Position numbers and translations under genes: made by a program. Below, piece by piece: positions 1-8,794 of a stretch of DNA of 64,000 nt. The stretch is taken from the NCBI RefSeq assembly GCF_900108065.1, contig NZ_FNVQ01000003.1:434001-498000 (forward strand), in the 5' to 3' direction. The DNA comes from Marinobacterium lutimaris. GTDB taxonomy: Bacteria > Pseudomonadota > Gammaproteobacteria > Pseudomonadales > Balneatricaceae. Numbering within the stretch: the first letter of the stretch is position 1; each line of letters starts with the position of its first letter. Under the pieces are notes generated by a model, which saw nothing but the letters and a program-made list of their open reading frames with translations, was not told the DNA's origin and ran no database searches.

Positions 1-214
1 GACGAATGATCAGCTCAGCCCGTTGACGCTCGTTATGATCATGAACTGAAATCATCTCCGCTTTAATGTTAAAGTGCGCGAGCAACCGGCCAGTGTGACG
101 GGTATCTTCGGCTGCAACGAGGTCAGCACCCGCCAGCACATCCAGCGCACGCGAAGAAATATCGCCTAGGTTGCCGATAGGTGTCGCGACAATAGAGAGA
201 ACAGGTTCCGACAT
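1..214 (-). CDS. rsmI: 16S rRNA 2'-O-methyltransferase RsmI, N-terminal part
   Basis: Only the first 71 codons are in the window; the gene runs off the left edge. Translation from the ATG at 212-214 gives the RsmI N-terminus: [13 protein letters not shown] (SAM-binding loop) followed by [12 protein letters not shown]. RsmI methylates the ribose of C1402 in 16S rRNA using SAM, together with RsmH. It is divergent from lpoA, the usual arrangement in gammaproteobacteria. The start is clear because the conserved motif begins within a few residues of it. This frame is too short to show as a complete gene but is unambiguous. Confidence 0.93.
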   Translation of the reverse strand, partial: MSEPVLSIVATPIGNLGDISSRALDVLAGADLVAAEDTRHTGRLLAHFNIKAEMISVHDHNERQRAELIIR

Positions 215-248
215 CGTTATCCATCCATACTTTCGGGTGTCCGAGTAT

Positions 249-2072
249 ATGACGAATAAAACCAGACTGCCTCTTTGTATCCTGTTGATATCTCTGCTAA
301 CCGCATGCGCGGGCCCGATATCGACCAGCCGCACAGCATCTCCCGGCAGCGAAATCGATCAAATGCTGGCCAGAGCTGACAAAGCGCCTCCCATTGAGGC
401 TGCGGACCTGAAGCTACAGGCAGCCCAGTCGCTGATGCGCCGCGGCGAAACCGAACGCGCACTCGCCCTGCTGGATGGTATCGATACCCGAGGGCTGCCA
501 CCCAGCCTGGCATTCGATATTGCCCGTCTGCGCGCGGACGAAGCACTGAAGGACAACGATAGCGATCGCGCACTGCGCCTGCTCGACACCCGCGCTCTGC
601 CAAGCCTTTCGCAGCCACAGCAGACACAGCTTGGCGAAATGCGCGCCGAGGCCTTCAGCCAGCAGAACCAGCCCCTGGATGCTGCCATGGAGCTGATCGC
701 CATCGCTCAGTACCAGCAGACAAACGAACAGAAGCAGTCACTGCACGATCAGATCTGGAGCCTGCTGCAACAGACGCCCATCTCCTCACTGCGCCAGGCA
801 GCCAGCGACTCGAATAACGACTTCTACCAGCAGGGCTGGCTAGAACTTGCACTGGCCGCACAACAAAGCGGCGATATCACCCAGGGCAGCAGCGCGATGA
901 CGGAATGGCAGACGCTCTGGCAGAATCACCCCGCCTATGCGCTGCCCCCTAATGGTCTCAGCGCCAAGCGCGTGGCTGTGACGGACGTTCGTCGCATCGG
1001 CCTGCTGCTGCCACTCAGCGGTCCGCTCGCCGACCCGGCACGTGCGATCAGCGAAGGCTTCTATAGCGCGATGATGACCTCTGAATCCGCCATGGCGCAG
1101 CCCGAGATAATTTCCATCGACAGCACCCGTGTGTCGACTCCCGCGCAACTGGCGGGGCTGGCACAACAGCAGCAGCTGGACCTGATAATAGGCCCCCTGT
1201 CGCAGGACTATGTAGCCCAACTCAGCTCGATCAACAATTTCCCGGTGCCCGTTCTTGCCCTGAACAAGGCACCCCAGAACTCCAGCCTCTACCAACTGGA
1301 CCTCTCATCCGAGCAGGAAGCCCAGCTTGCAGCACAGAAAGCCTGGCAGGATGGACACCGTCGCGCAGCGATCATCGTCCCCGCCGCCGAATGGGGACAG
1401 CGACTCGCCGCCAGCTTCGAACGCGCTTTCAGCGCACTTGGCGGCAAGGTAACCGCACGCCTCGATTACACCGGCACCGATGAGCTTTCCAGCCAGATCA
1501 GCCAGCTTCTGCTCACCAACCAGAGCCAGGCCCGCGCCCAACAGGTGCGCCGCGTTATTGGACAGAGCGTCGATTTTGATGAGACGCCACGCAGCGATAT
1601 CGATGCAATCATCCTCACCGCACTGCCTCAGGATGCCCGCCAGATCAAACCGATGCTCGCCTTCCACTTTGCCGGTGATATCCCGGTCTATGCCACATCA
1701 CACATCTATGAAGGCAACCCGGACCCGACCCGCGACGTAGACCTGAACGGCATCAGTTTCCTCGACCTGCCCTGGGTACTTGAACCTGCAAGTGAGGCGC
1801 ACCGCGCACTGCAGCAGAGCCGCTCCGACACGGAGAGCCGCTTCGGCAGACTCTATGCCCTTGGCATCGACGCCTACAAGCTCTACCCCTACCTGAGCGG
1901 ACTGAGCCAAAACCCCAGCGCCTTCGTTGACGGCGAGACCGGCCAGCTTCGCCTGGACAGCCAGGGGCACATCAAGCGCACCCTGCCCTGGGCAAAATTC
2001 AGTGAGGGCGTGCCTGCGCTGCAAACCCACTCCCTGCCGGAGCAGCCACTGCAGACAATAACCAGCGAATAA
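249..2072 (+). CDS. lpoA: Outer-membrane lipoprotein LpoA, activator of PBP1A
   Basis: The protein is 607 aa. I chose the ATG at 249 because it gives a lipoprotein signal peptide (hydrophobic CILLISLL, then lipobox LTAC with the lipidated Cys at residue 20); upstream in-frame codons would bury it. An N-terminal helical TPR-like region (about 35-230, with Ala/Gln-rich repeats) precedes the LppC/periplasmic-binding-like domain (from about 240, starting [17 protein letters not shown]). In E. coli, LpoA reaches through the periplasm to stimulate PBP1A transpeptidase activity. It is the first gene of a rightward set with yraN, diaA and dolP. Function is inferred from family and synteny. Confidence 0.93.
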   Translation: MTNKTRLPLCILLISLLTACAGPISTSRTASPGSEIDQMLARADKAPPIEAADLKLQAAQSLMRRGETERALALLDGIDTRGLPPSLAFDIARLRADEALKDNDSDRALRLLDTRALPSLSQPQQTQLGEMRAEAFSQQNQPLDAAMELIAIAQYQQTNEQKQSLHDQIWSLLQQTPISSLRQAASDSNNDFYQQGWLELALAAQQSGDITQGSSAMTEWQTLWQNHPAYALPPNGLSAKRVAVTDVRRIGLLLPLSGPLADPARAISEGFYSAMMTSESAMAQPEIISIDSTRVSTPAQLAGLAQQQQLDLIIGPLSQDYVAQLSSINNFPVPVLALNKAPQNSSLYQLDLSSEQEAQLAAQKAWQDGHRRAAIIVPAAEWGQRLAASFERAFSALGGKVTARLDYTGTDELSSQISQLLLTNQSQARAQQVRRVIGQSVDFDETPRSDIDAIILTALPQDARQIKPMLAFHFAGDIPVYATSHIYEGNPDPTRDVDLNGISFLDLPWVLEPASEAHRALQQSRSDTESRFGRLYALGIDAYKLYPYLSGLSQNPSAFVDGETGQLRLDSQGHIKRTLPWAKFSEGVPALQTHSLPEQPLQTITSE

Positions 2073-2083
2073 ACGGAGCCGCG

Positions 2084-2443
2084 ATGGATCGCAAAGCCAA
2101 GGGCAAGGATGCCGAAAAGGCCGCCGAGACATTCCTGAAAAAACAGGGGCTGCGCAGCCTGCTAAGAAACGCCAGCTGCCGGATGGGCGAAATCGACCTG
2201 GTGATGAACGAAGGAGAAACCATCGTATTCATCGAGGTTCGTCAACGCTCTTCCAGCCGCTTCGGCGGCGCGGCCCAATCCGTGGACAGTATCAAACAGC
2301 GCAAACTGATTCAGACCGCTCAACTGCTACTGCAACAACACCCCGAATGGAGCTCCAGACCCTGCCGCTTCGATGTAATCGCCTTCGAATCCGGTTCGGC
2401 TCGAGAGCCCCCGATATGGTATAAAGACGCCTTCCGCCCATGA
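2084..2443 (+). CDS. yraN: UPF0102 family protein YraN
   Basis: The protein is 119 aa. It has the UPF0102 signature: GKDAEKAAETFL near the N-terminus, then NASCRMGEIDLVM and TIVFIEVRQRSS, an endonuclease-like (PD-D/ExK-type) core with conserved E, D and ExR residues. No biochemical role is firmly established for the family; the fold suggests nucleic-acid cleavage or binding. It starts 11 bp after lpoA with a CGGAG ribosome-binding site and is followed closely by diaA. Length is typical. Confidence 0.9.
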   Translation: MDRKAKGKDAEKAAETFLKKQGLRSLLRNASCRMGEIDLVMNEGETIVFIEVRQRSSSRFGGAAQSVDSIKQRKLIQTAQLLLQQHPEWSSRPCRFDVIAFESGSAREPPIWYKDAFRP

Positions 2444-2462
2444 CTACCGGATACAAGAGCGA

Positions 2463-3050
2463 ATGGAACTAGAAGACCGCATCGTCAGCCAGTTTCACAA
2501 CTCAATGGAAATTAACGCCCAGACCATTGAGCACTACACCCCGCTGATTGCGGAAGCCAGTGAACTTCTACTGCACAGCCTGGTCAACGAGAGCAAGATT
2601 CTCTGTGTCGGCAACGGCGGCGCCGGAGCCCTGGCCCAGCATTTTTCGTCACTGCTGCTAAGCCGCTTCAGACATGAGCGCCCAGGCCTCCCGGCACTGG
2701 CACTTAACGCTGACAGCGCAGCCATGAGCGCAATAACGGAAGACAGCAGCTTTGCCGAGGTTTACGCCAAGCAGATCCGCGCCCTGGGCCAGCCCGGCGA
2801 CATTCTGCTGGCAATCTCGCCTGACGGTCGCGGCACCAGCATGGTTCAGGCGATTCAGGCTGCACACGACCGGGAAATGCTCGTCATAGCACTGACTGGA
2901 GGCGACGGCGGCAACATGACCGCCCTGCTGGCACGGGATGAAATCGAGATCTGTGTTCCGAGTGATGACGAATCACTCGTTTACCACACTCAACTGCTCG
3001 TGCTGCACTGCCTGTGCGATCTGATCGACTACCAACTATTCGGAGCCTGA
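2463..3050 (+). CDS. diaA: SIS-domain DnaA-initiator-associating protein DiaA
   Basis: The protein is 195 aa with a single SIS (sugar isomerase) domain. The motif ILCVGNGGAGALAQHFSSLL (about 40-60) and the loop AISPDGRGTSMVQA (about 120-133) are those of the GmhA/DiaA group. DiaA tetramers bind DnaA and promote its assembly at oriC in E. coli. The usual SGNS loop is SPDG here, as in DiaA-like rather than strict GmhA proteins. The position between yraN and the BON lipoprotein gene is the conserved diaA locus, which decides the call against phosphoheptose isomerase. Confidence 0.87.
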   Translation: MELEDRIVSQFHNSMEINAQTIEHYTPLIAEASELLLHSLVNESKILCVGNGGAGALAQHFSSLLLSRFRHERPGLPALALNADSAAMSAITEDSSFAEVYAKQIRALGQPGDILLAISPDGRGTSMVQAIQAAHDREMLVIALTGGDGGNMTALLARDEIEICVPSDDESLVYHTQLLVLHCLCDLIDYQLFGA

Positions 3051-3052
3051 TA

Positions 3053-3628
3053 ATGAAACGATCCGCTGTAGCTCTTTCACTGCTAATGGGAACCGCCCTG
3101 CTTAACGGCTGCGCAACCATCGTTAGCGCAACCCGTGAAGGGCCGATCGAGGAAGAGAGAGGCAGCCGCACCTTCGGCAACTACGTCGAGGATGAAATGA
3201 TCGAGACCAAGGTTTTGGTCAACATAAGCAAGGGCTCTACCGCCCTTTCGCAGTCCCACGTGAACGTGACCAGCTTTAATGGCCAGGTCCTGCTCAGCGG
3301 TCAGGTACCTGACCAGAACGTGAGCCGCGAAGCCGAAACCGTCGCCGCCGGCGTCAGGGAAGTACGCAAGATCCACAATGAGCTGGAGATTGCAGGCCCC
3401 ACCTCGGCCATCGTGCGCACCAATGACGTTTACCTGACCAGCCGCGTCAAACTTCAGCTACTCACCGACGCCAATGTGCCCGGCAGCCGCATCAAGATCG
3501 TCACCGAAAACGGCGTCGTCTTCATGATGGGCCTGGTCAGCCGCAAGGAAGCGGACACCGCCGCCTCCGTGGTCCGAAGCGTCACCGGCGTCCGCAAAAT
3601 CGTGAAAGTCTTCGAATATATCGACTGA
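3053..3628 (+). CDS. dolP: Dual-BON-domain lipoprotein DolP (YraP)
   Basis: The protein is 191 aa from the ATG at 3053, two bases after the diaA stop. It has a lipoprotein signal peptide with lipobox LNGC (Cys20). Two BON domains follow, about 46-115 (VNVTSFNGQVLLSGQVPD) and 122-190 (IKIVTENGVVFMMGLVSR). In E. coli, DolP is an outer-membrane lipoprotein that binds anionic phospholipid at the division site and supports envelope integrity. An upstream in-frame ATG at 3014 lies inside diaA and would spoil the signal peptide. It is the last gene of the lpoA set and converges on sspB with a 4 bp gap. Confidence 0.9.
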   Translation: MKRSAVALSLLMGTALLNGCATIVSATREGPIEEERGSRTFGNYVEDEMIETKVLVNISKGSTALSQSHVNVTSFNGQVLLSGQVPDQNVSREAETVAAGVREVRKIHNELEIAGPTSAIVRTNDVYLTSRVKLQLLTDANVPGSRIKIVTENGVVFMMGLVSRKEADTAASVVRSVTGVRKIVKVFEYID

Positions 3629-3632
3629 CCCT

Positions 3633-4046
3633 TTACTTCACGACGCGCAAAGAGGGCCTGCCGCCACCCGGACCCGGTTCGGGTGGCTCAGGCTCCGGCT
3701 GAGAATCGACAGCAGCCAGAACATCCGCCCCAGGCTCCATCCCAAACCCCATCCCCTGCCCATTCTCACGGGCATAGATCGCCAGCACTGCCGCAATAGG
3801 AACAAATACATCCATCGGCACACCACCAAAGCGGGCATTAAAGCTGACACCAACATTATCGAGCAGCAGATTACGCACAGCACCCGGTGAAATATTCAGT
3901 GTGATCTGCCCATCCTGGACATAATCGAGCGGCACTATCACCCCGGGAAGGCCCGCATCGACGACGATATGTGGCGTAAGCTCATTGTCGTTAAGCCACT
4001 CAAACAATCCACGCAGCAGGTACGGCCTGCTCGGCGAAACGGACAT
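3633..4046 (-). CDS. sspB: ClpXP adaptor SspB (stringent starvation protein B)
   Basis: The protein is 137 aa. The substrate-binding domain (about 1-105) starts RPYLLRGLFEWLNDNELTPH and contains VSFNARFGG. A flexible Pro/Glu/Gly-rich linker then leads to the C-terminal GRPSLRVVK, the short ClpX-tethering motif seen in E. coli SspB. SspB delivers ssrA-tagged and other substrates to ClpXP. The start is supported by AGGAGGT a few bases upstream. It lies downstream of sspA on the same strand, but a hairpin separates the two genes. Confidence 0.95.
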   Translation of the reverse strand: MSVSPSRPYLLRGLFEWLNDNELTPHIVVDAGLPGVIVPLDYVQDGQITLNISPGAVRNLLLDNVGVSFNARFGGVPMDVFVPIAAVLAIYARENGQGMGFGMEPGADVLAAVDSQPEPEPPEPGPGGGRPSLRVVK

Positions 4047-4065
4047 CTTTACCTCCTTCTAATAA

Positions 4066-4100
4066 CAAAAAAGGGATGAAGTACACTTCATCCCTTTTTA
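4066..4100 (-). terminator. Hairpin terminator between sspA and sspB
   Basis: GGGATGAAGT and ACTTCATCCC form a near-perfect stem at about 4071-4096. On the minus strand a T-rich run follows; A/T runs on both sides could make it bidirectional. It lies between sspA and sspB, so it should reduce sspA read-through into sspB. Confidence 0.7.
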
Positions 4101-4124
4101 AAATCCGGGTATTTACCCGTTGAA

Positions 4125-4757
4125 TCAGTCGCGCATCTCGCGTTCAGCGTCGGACAGGCTAGCCTGGAACGACTCACGCTCAAACAGTCGATCCATGTAA
4201 GCGATCAGCGGCTTGCACTGCGCTTCCGGCAGCTCGATCCCCATGATCGGCAGACGCCACAGCAACGGAGCAATGCAGCAATCCACCAGGCTGAACTCGT
4301 CGCTCATGAAGAACGGCTTTTCGGCGAAAATCGGAGATACGGCCACCAGGCCGTCACGCAGTTCTTTACGCGCCTTTTCAACCTCAGCATCGGATGCCTT
4401 GCCCGCAAGAATCACGTCAGCCTGATCGCACCAGTCTTTCTGGATACGGTGAACGAACAGACGACTCTCCGCACGTGCAACGGGGTAAACCGGCAGCAGC
4501 GGCGGATGCGGGAAACGCTCGTCGAGGTATTCCATCATCACGTTCGGCTCGTAAAGCACCAGCTCACGATCCAGCAGTGTCGGCAAGCTGTTGTACGGAT
4601 TCATCGCCGCAACATCTTCCGGCAGATCGCTCTCCTTGCAGTCCACGATGTCCACTGCGACCCCTTTCTCGGCCAGGACAATACGCACACGATGGCTGTA
4701 ATGATCATCGCCATTCGAGTAAAAGGTCATGGAAGAACGCTTAGCCACTACGCCCAT
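4125..4757 (-). CDS. sspA: Stringent starvation protein A (SspA)
   Basis: The protein is 210 aa with a GST-like fold. A thioredoxin-type N-domain ([23 protein letters not shown]) leads to a helical C-domain containing [21 protein letters not shown], the surface (PHP motif) needed for RNA polymerase contact in E. coli SspA. SspA binds the sigma70 holoenzyme and alters promoter use under starvation and acid stress. It lies directly downstream of petABC, in the order pet-sspA-sspB common to gamma- and betaproteobacteria. The ATG at 4757 matches the E. coli N-terminus in length. Confidence 0.95.
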   Translation of the reverse strand: MGVVAKRSSMTFYSNGDDHYSHRVRIVLAEKGVAVDIVDCKESDLPEDVAAMNPYNSLPTLLDRELVLYEPNVMMEYLDERFPHPPLLPVYPVARAESRLFVHRIQKDWCDQADVILAGKASDAEVEKARKELRDGLVAVSPIFAEKPFFMSDEFSLVDCCIAPLLWRLPIMGIELPEAQCKPLIAYMDRLFERESFQASLSDAEREMRD

Positions 4758-4795
4758 CTACTATATCCCCATAAAATGTAAGTCAGGTGTATAAA

Positions 4796-4830
4796 CAAAA
4801 AATCTACGCGGCCCAAAGGACCGCGTAGTT
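4796..4830 (-). terminator. Terminator downstream of petC
   Basis: CTACGCGG (4804-4811) pairs with CCGCGTAG (4821-4828) around a 9-nt loop. On the minus strand it is followed by ATTTTTTG. It ends the petABC transcript before sspA. Confidence 0.8.
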
Positions 4831-4856
4831 TCTGTGTTCACTTACCACCCGAGTGT

Positions 4857-5630
4857 TTAGTGAACGTCTTTCCAGTACTCTTTCTTCAGAGCAAAGGCGA
4901 ACACGAACAGGATCGCCAGGAAAATCAGCACGTAAGTACCAATCTTACCAGAGACCATCTTCGAGGGCTCGGCCATGTAAGCCATGAAGTTGACCAGGTC
5001 GTAAACATAACGGTCAAATTCATCTTCACTCATCGAGCCGCTCTCCGGCTCGACTGACATGCAGCCACCCATGCGAACACCGGTCAGCGGATCCACTTTC
5101 TCGTGGCCGCCGGCGTGCATCTCTTCCGGAGTACAGTGGTTAACAACGGTGCCCTGCAGTTGCTCAAGAACGTTTGGCATACCCACATCCGGGAATACCA
5201 CGTTGTTCACACCCCAAGGACGGGCCTCATCCTTGTAGAAGCTGCGCAGATAAGTATAAACCCAGTCCGGACCACGCAGGCGCGCCTCCAGAGTCAGATC
5301 CGGCGGCGGATTACCAAACCAGTTCTGAGCGTCTTCCTTCGGCATGGCGATAGTCATCTGATCGCCAACTTTCTTGTTGGAGTCGAAGATCAGGTTTTCG
5401 ACAACCAGCTCGTTAGGCATTTCAAGATCAGTGGCAGCGCGCTCGAAGCGCTGATACTGAGCAGAGTGACAGCCCATGCAGTTGTTGACGAATGCAGCCA
5501 TACCACGCTGCAGCGAAGCCTTGTTTGTCAGGTCGACATTCATCTCATCCAGGGGCACTCCAGCGCCGCCTGCAGCACTGGCCGTAACCGGGGCCAGCAC
5601 CATCATCAGAGCAATAAGATACTTTTTCAT
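4857..5630 (-). CDS. petC: Cytochrome c1 subunit of the bc1 complex
   Basis: The protein is 257 aa. A signal peptide (about 1-19) is followed by the covalent haem site CMGCH (C51, C54, H55). A single C-terminal membrane anchor (YVLIFLAILFVFAFAL) ends in KKEYWKDVH. It passes electrons from the Rieske protein to a soluble or membrane cytochrome c. The ATG overlaps the petB stop by one base (TAATG), implying translational coupling. A candidate axial Met lies in the region before the anchor. Length fits the proteobacterial family. Confidence 0.95.
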   Translation of the reverse strand: MKKYLIALMMVLAPVTASAAGGAGVPLDEMNVDLTNKASLQRGMAAFVNNCMGCHSAQYQRFERAATDLEMPNELVVENLIFDSNKKVGDQMTIAMPKEDAQNWFGNPPPDLTLEARLRGPDWVYTYLRSFYKDEARPWGVNNVVFPDVGMPNVLEQLQGTVVNHCTPEEMHAGGHEKVDPLTGVRMGGCMSVEPESGSMSEDEFDRYVYDLVNFMAYMAEPSKMVSGKIGTYVLIFLAILFVFAFALKKEYWKDVH

Positions 5631-6886
5631 TATCCTGTAACCCTCTCCGGTACCGGTTTAGTTTTTTCCATCCGTGTGTAGAACGGCATCAGGATGAAGA
5701 ACGCGAAGTACAGTACGGTACAGATCTGAGACACCATGGTGCGTCCCGGAGTAGAAGGCAGCGCGCCCAACACACCCAGGATAATGAAGCTGACGGCAAA
5801 GATAAGCAGCCACAGCTTGCTCAGCATCCCCTTGTAACGAACAGACTTAACCGGGCTGCGATCCAGCCAGGGCAGTACGAACAGGATCGCAATAGCGGCA
5901 CCCATGACGACAACACCCCAGAACTTCGCATCTACACCGAACAGCGGGTAGGTGACCGCACGCAGCATTGCGTAGAACGGTGTGAAGTACCAGACAGGCG
6001 CAATGTGGTTAGGCGTCTTCAGCGGGTTAGCCGGCTCGAAGTTCGGCTTCTCGAGGAAGTAACCACCACCTTCAGGGAACCAGAAGACAACGGTACAGAA
6101 CACAAACAGGAAGACGACGACACCGACGATGTCTTTAACGGTGTAGTACGGATGGAACGGTATGCCATCCAGCGGTACGCCGTTTGCGTCTTTCTTTTCC
6201 TTGATTTCGATACCATCAGGGTTGTTAGAACCCACTTCATGCAGCGCGATGATGTGCAGCACAACCAGCGCCAGAATGACAATCGGCAGCGCAATAACGT
6301 GCAGCGCGAAGAAGCGGTTCAGAGTGATACCCGATATCAGATAGTCACCACGGATCCACTGCTGCAGGTCCGGACCGATAACCGGAATCGCACCGAACAG
6401 GGAAACGATTACCTGGGCACCCCAGTAAGACATCTGACCCCAGGGCAGCAGGTAGCCCATGAAGGCTTCCGCCATCAGCGCCAGGTAGATGGTCATACCG
6501 AAGATCCACACCAGCTCACGGGGTTTACGGTAAGAACCGTAAAGCATGCCGCGGAACATGTGCAGATAGACAACGACGAAGAACGCAGATGCGCCGGTGG
6601 AGTGCAGATAACGAAGTATCCAGCCGTATTCCACATCACGCATGATGTATTCGACAGACGCGAAAGCGCCTTCGGCACTGGGGTTGTAGCTCATGGTCAG
6701 CCAGATACCGGTCAGGATCTGGTTAACGAGAACGAGCAGCGCCAACGAACCAAAGAAGTACCAGAAGTTGAAGTTCTTCGGTGCGTAATATTTGGAGAGA
6801 TGATCTTCCCACATGGCCGTAGCCGGGAAGCGGTCGTCGATCCAGCCCATCAGGCCTGGATTACCTTTGTTGCGAGAACCAGCCAT
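5630..6886 (-). CDS. petB: Cytochrome b subunit of the bc1 complex
   Basis: The protein is 418 aa with eight predicted membrane helices. Haem-ligand helices are visible: LHSTGASAFFVVVYLHMFRG (helix B) and FALHVIALPIVILALVVLH (helix D). The Qo-site motif is PVWY, a variant of PEWY usual in gammaproteobacteria. It oxidises ubiquinol and reduces quinone in the Q cycle. It is coupled to petA and petC by one-base TAATG overlaps on both sides, so the three subunits are made from one transcript. Confidence 0.96.
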   Translation of the reverse strand: MAGSRNKGNPGLMGWIDDRFPATAMWEDHLSKYYAPKNFNFWYFFGSLALLVLVNQILTGIWLTMSYNPSAEGAFASVEYIMRDVEYGWILRYLHSTGASAFFVVVYLHMFRGMLYGSYRKPRELVWIFGMTIYLALMAEAFMGYLLPWGQMSYWGAQVIVSLFGAIPVIGPDLQQWIRGDYLISGITLNRFFALHVIALPIVILALVVLHIIALHEVGSNNPDGIEIKEKKDANGVPLDGIPFHPYYTVKDIVGVVVFLFVFCTVVFWFPEGGGYFLEKPNFEPANPLKTPNHIAPVWYFTPFYAMLRAVTYPLFGVDAKFWGVVVMGAAIAILFVLPWLDRSPVKSVRYKGMLSKLWLLIFAVSFIILGVLGALPSTPGRTMVSQICTVLYFAFFILMPFYTRMEKTKPVPERVTG

Positions 6887-7482
6887 TATCCTGCCTCCTG
6901 ATCGACACCAACAACGAGCGTGTTATCGTCTTCGTACATGTGCGGCGGAATCACCAGATTGGTCGGTGCAGGCACACCCTTGAAGACACGACCGGAAAGG
7001 TCAAACTTGGAACCGTGGCAGGGGCAGAAGAAGCCACCCAGCCATTCAGGACCAAGATCTTCCGGCGCCACTTCCGGACGGTAGGTCGGAGAACAACCCA
7101 GATGGGTACAGATACCCACCATAACCGCGATTTCCGGGCGGATCGCACGGGCCGGGGTATTCGGGATGTAATCAGGCTGCTGCGGCTTTTCGGAGGTCGG
7201 GTCCGCGAGACGGTCGTTCAGCTTTTCCAGATTTGCCAGCGCATCCGGTCCGCGACGAACAACCCACACGGGCTTACCACGCCACTCTACAATCATCTGC
7301 TGACCCGGTTCCAGCTTGCTGATATCCGCCTTTGCAGGTGCACCTGCGGCTTTCGCCTTGGCACTCGGATTCCAGGAAGCCACGAACGGGACAGCAGCTC
7401 CAACGGCACCCACTGCCCCTACGGCAGAGGTAGCTCCAATCAGGAGCCGGCGCCGACCCTTATTCACGCCGTCATTGCTCAT
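6886..7482 (-). CDS. petA: Rieske iron-sulfur subunit of the bc1 complex
   Basis: The protein is 198 aa from the ATG at 7482; another ATG at 7491 is possible. The GGAG ribosome-binding site at 7492-7495 is 9 nt from 7482 but abuts 7491, so I prefer 7482. The N-terminus carries a twin-arginine signal/anchor (KGRRRLLIGATSAVGAVG). The [2Fe-2S] ligand motifs are CTHLGC and CPCHGS. It moves electrons from quinol in cytochrome b to cytochrome c1. It is the first gene of petABC. Confidence 0.95.
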   Translation of the reverse strand: MSNDGVNKGRRRLLIGATSAVGAVGAVGAAVPFVASWNPSAKAKAAGAPAKADISKLEPGQQMIVEWRGKPVWVVRRGPDALANLEKLNDRLADPTSEKPQQPDYIPNTPARAIRPEIAVMVGICTHLGCSPTYRPEVAPEDLGPEWLGGFFCPCHGSKFDLSGRVFKGVPAPTNLVIPPHMYEDDNTLVVGVDQEAG

Positions 7483-7684
7483 TAACTTCATCTCCCCTCA
7501 ATCGACGAACCGCTTTCGCACACACAAAAGGCTGGCCGCCTATCAGTCATGAAAATCACTAAATCAGGATTTTTCAAATGGCGCAAATGGTAATGAAATT
7601 GCCCTACAGATACAAGGTAAAAAGGCCTGGTGCGACCAAAGATCAACCATTTACTGACCTGAAACAGGGGCCCCAGAAAAGCAC

Positions 7685-7724
7685 ACAAAAAAGCCCGCAA
7701 CCACTGATGGCTGCAGGCTTTTTC
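7685..7724 (-). terminator. Terminator of the rplM-rpsI operon
   Basis: AAGCCTGCAG and its near-complement pair around TCAGTGG at 7691-7720. On the minus strand TTTTTTG follows. It lies between rpsI and petA, so petABC must have its own promoter within about 7492-7685. Confidence 0.75.
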
Positions 7725-7764
7725 GGAATTCTGACACTGCGGACCGAAGCCCGCAGCCAGCGAA

Positions 7765-8157
7765 TTAACGCTTGGAGAACTGAGGACGCTTACGCGCTTT
7801 GCGCAGACCGACCTTCTTACGTTCAACTTCACGGGCGTCACGAGTAACGTAACCAGCCTGACGCAGAGTCGGACGCAGAGCTTCGTCGTAGTCCATCAGT
7901 GCACGGGTGATACCGTGACGGATAGCACCTGCCTGACCGTTACCGCCACCACCAGCAACAGTGATGTAAACGTCAAACTTCTCAACAGTTTCGGTCAGTT
8001 CCAGCGGCTGCATGACGATCATGCGCGCGGTTTCACGACCAAAGTACTGTTCCAGAGTGCGCTGGTTGATAGTGATTTTGCCTGTACCCGGACGCAGGAA
8101 GACGCGTGCGGTAGAGGTTTTGCGACGGCCAGTGCCGTAGTACTGAGTAGTAGCCAT
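7765..8157 (-). CDS. rpsI: 30S ribosomal protein S9
   Basis: The protein is 130 aa and full length. It has the S9 hallmarks [15 protein letters not shown] at the N-terminus, [15 protein letters not shown] in the middle, and the basic tail [12 protein letters not shown] that reaches the P-site tRNA. It lies 13 bp downstream of rplM; the two form the universal L13-S9 operon. Confidence 0.98.
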   Translation of the reverse strand: MATTQYYGTGRRKTSTARVFLRPGTGKITINQRTLEQYFGRETARMIVMQPLELTETVEKFDVYITVAGGGGNGQAGAIRHGITRALMDYDEALRPTLRQAGYVTRDAREVERKKVGLRKARKRPQFSKR

Positions 8158-8170
8158 TATTCGCCTTCCC

Positions 8171-8602
8171 TTAGATGTTCAGTTCTTTCGGCTGCTGTGC
8201 CTGATGCGGATGTGCAGCACCAGCGTACACTTTCAGCTTGGTGTACATGGCACGACCCAGCGGACCTTTCGGCAGCATGCCTTTAACGGCCAGCTCGATA
8301 GTACGCTCAGGGAAGGTATCAACCATCTTGTTGAAGTTGGCTTCCTTCAGACCACCCGGGAAACCGGAGTGACGGTAGTACATCTTGGCGTTACGCTTGT
8401 TACCGGTAACGTGTACCTTCTCAGCGTTAACAACAACGATGTAATCGCCAGTATCAACGTGCGGAGTGTATTCCGGCTTATGCTTGCCACGCAGACGACG
8501 TGCGATTTCAGTCGCCAGACGACCCAGGGTTTTGCCCTCGGCGTCAACAACGTACCAGTCGCGTTTTACTTCGGCTGGCTTAGCGCTAACAGTTGTGCTC
8601 AT
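8171..8602 (-). CDS. rplM: 50S ribosomal protein L13
   Basis: The protein is 143 aa. It contains [32 protein letters not shown] and [11 protein letters not shown], all diagnostic of L13. It is an early assembly protein of the 50S subunit. In E. coli L13 represses its own operon by binding the mRNA leader; here the start codon is preceded by an untranslated leader of about 130 nt. Confidence 0.98.
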   Translation of the reverse strand: MSTTVSAKPAEVKRDWYVVDAEGKTLGRLATEIARRLRGKHKPEYTPHVDTGDYIVVVNAEKVHVTGNKRNAKMYYRHSGFPGGLKEANFNKMVDTFPERTIELAVKGMLPKGPLGRAMYTKLKVYAGAAHPHQAQQPKELNI

Positions 8603-8746
8603 TGATCTATACCTTGAACCTTTAAGTCTCGAAACCGAATCAAGTTCGCTTTCCGACTTACCTTATAGTTATTGGTTGCCGCCCACGCCAGGCGCCTGCG
8701 ACAACGTACACTATCCTCTACCCCTTGCAGAGGAGCGCGAATTATA
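8603..8746 (-). promoter_or_regulatory. rplM promoter and leader
   Basis: A perfect TATAAT (minus strand, 8746-8741) is followed by a GC-rich discriminator (TCGCGC), as expected for growth-rate-controlled ribosomal promoters; the -35 is poor. The predicted leader of about 130 nt begins with a small hairpin (CCTCT/AGAGG, about 8715-8733). It could be the L13 autoregulatory target, which is an inference from E. coli. Confidence 0.5.
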
Positions 8747-8794
8747 GACAAGTCATACGGTGAAATCCAGCGCAAAAAGCACTGAATCCAGAGG

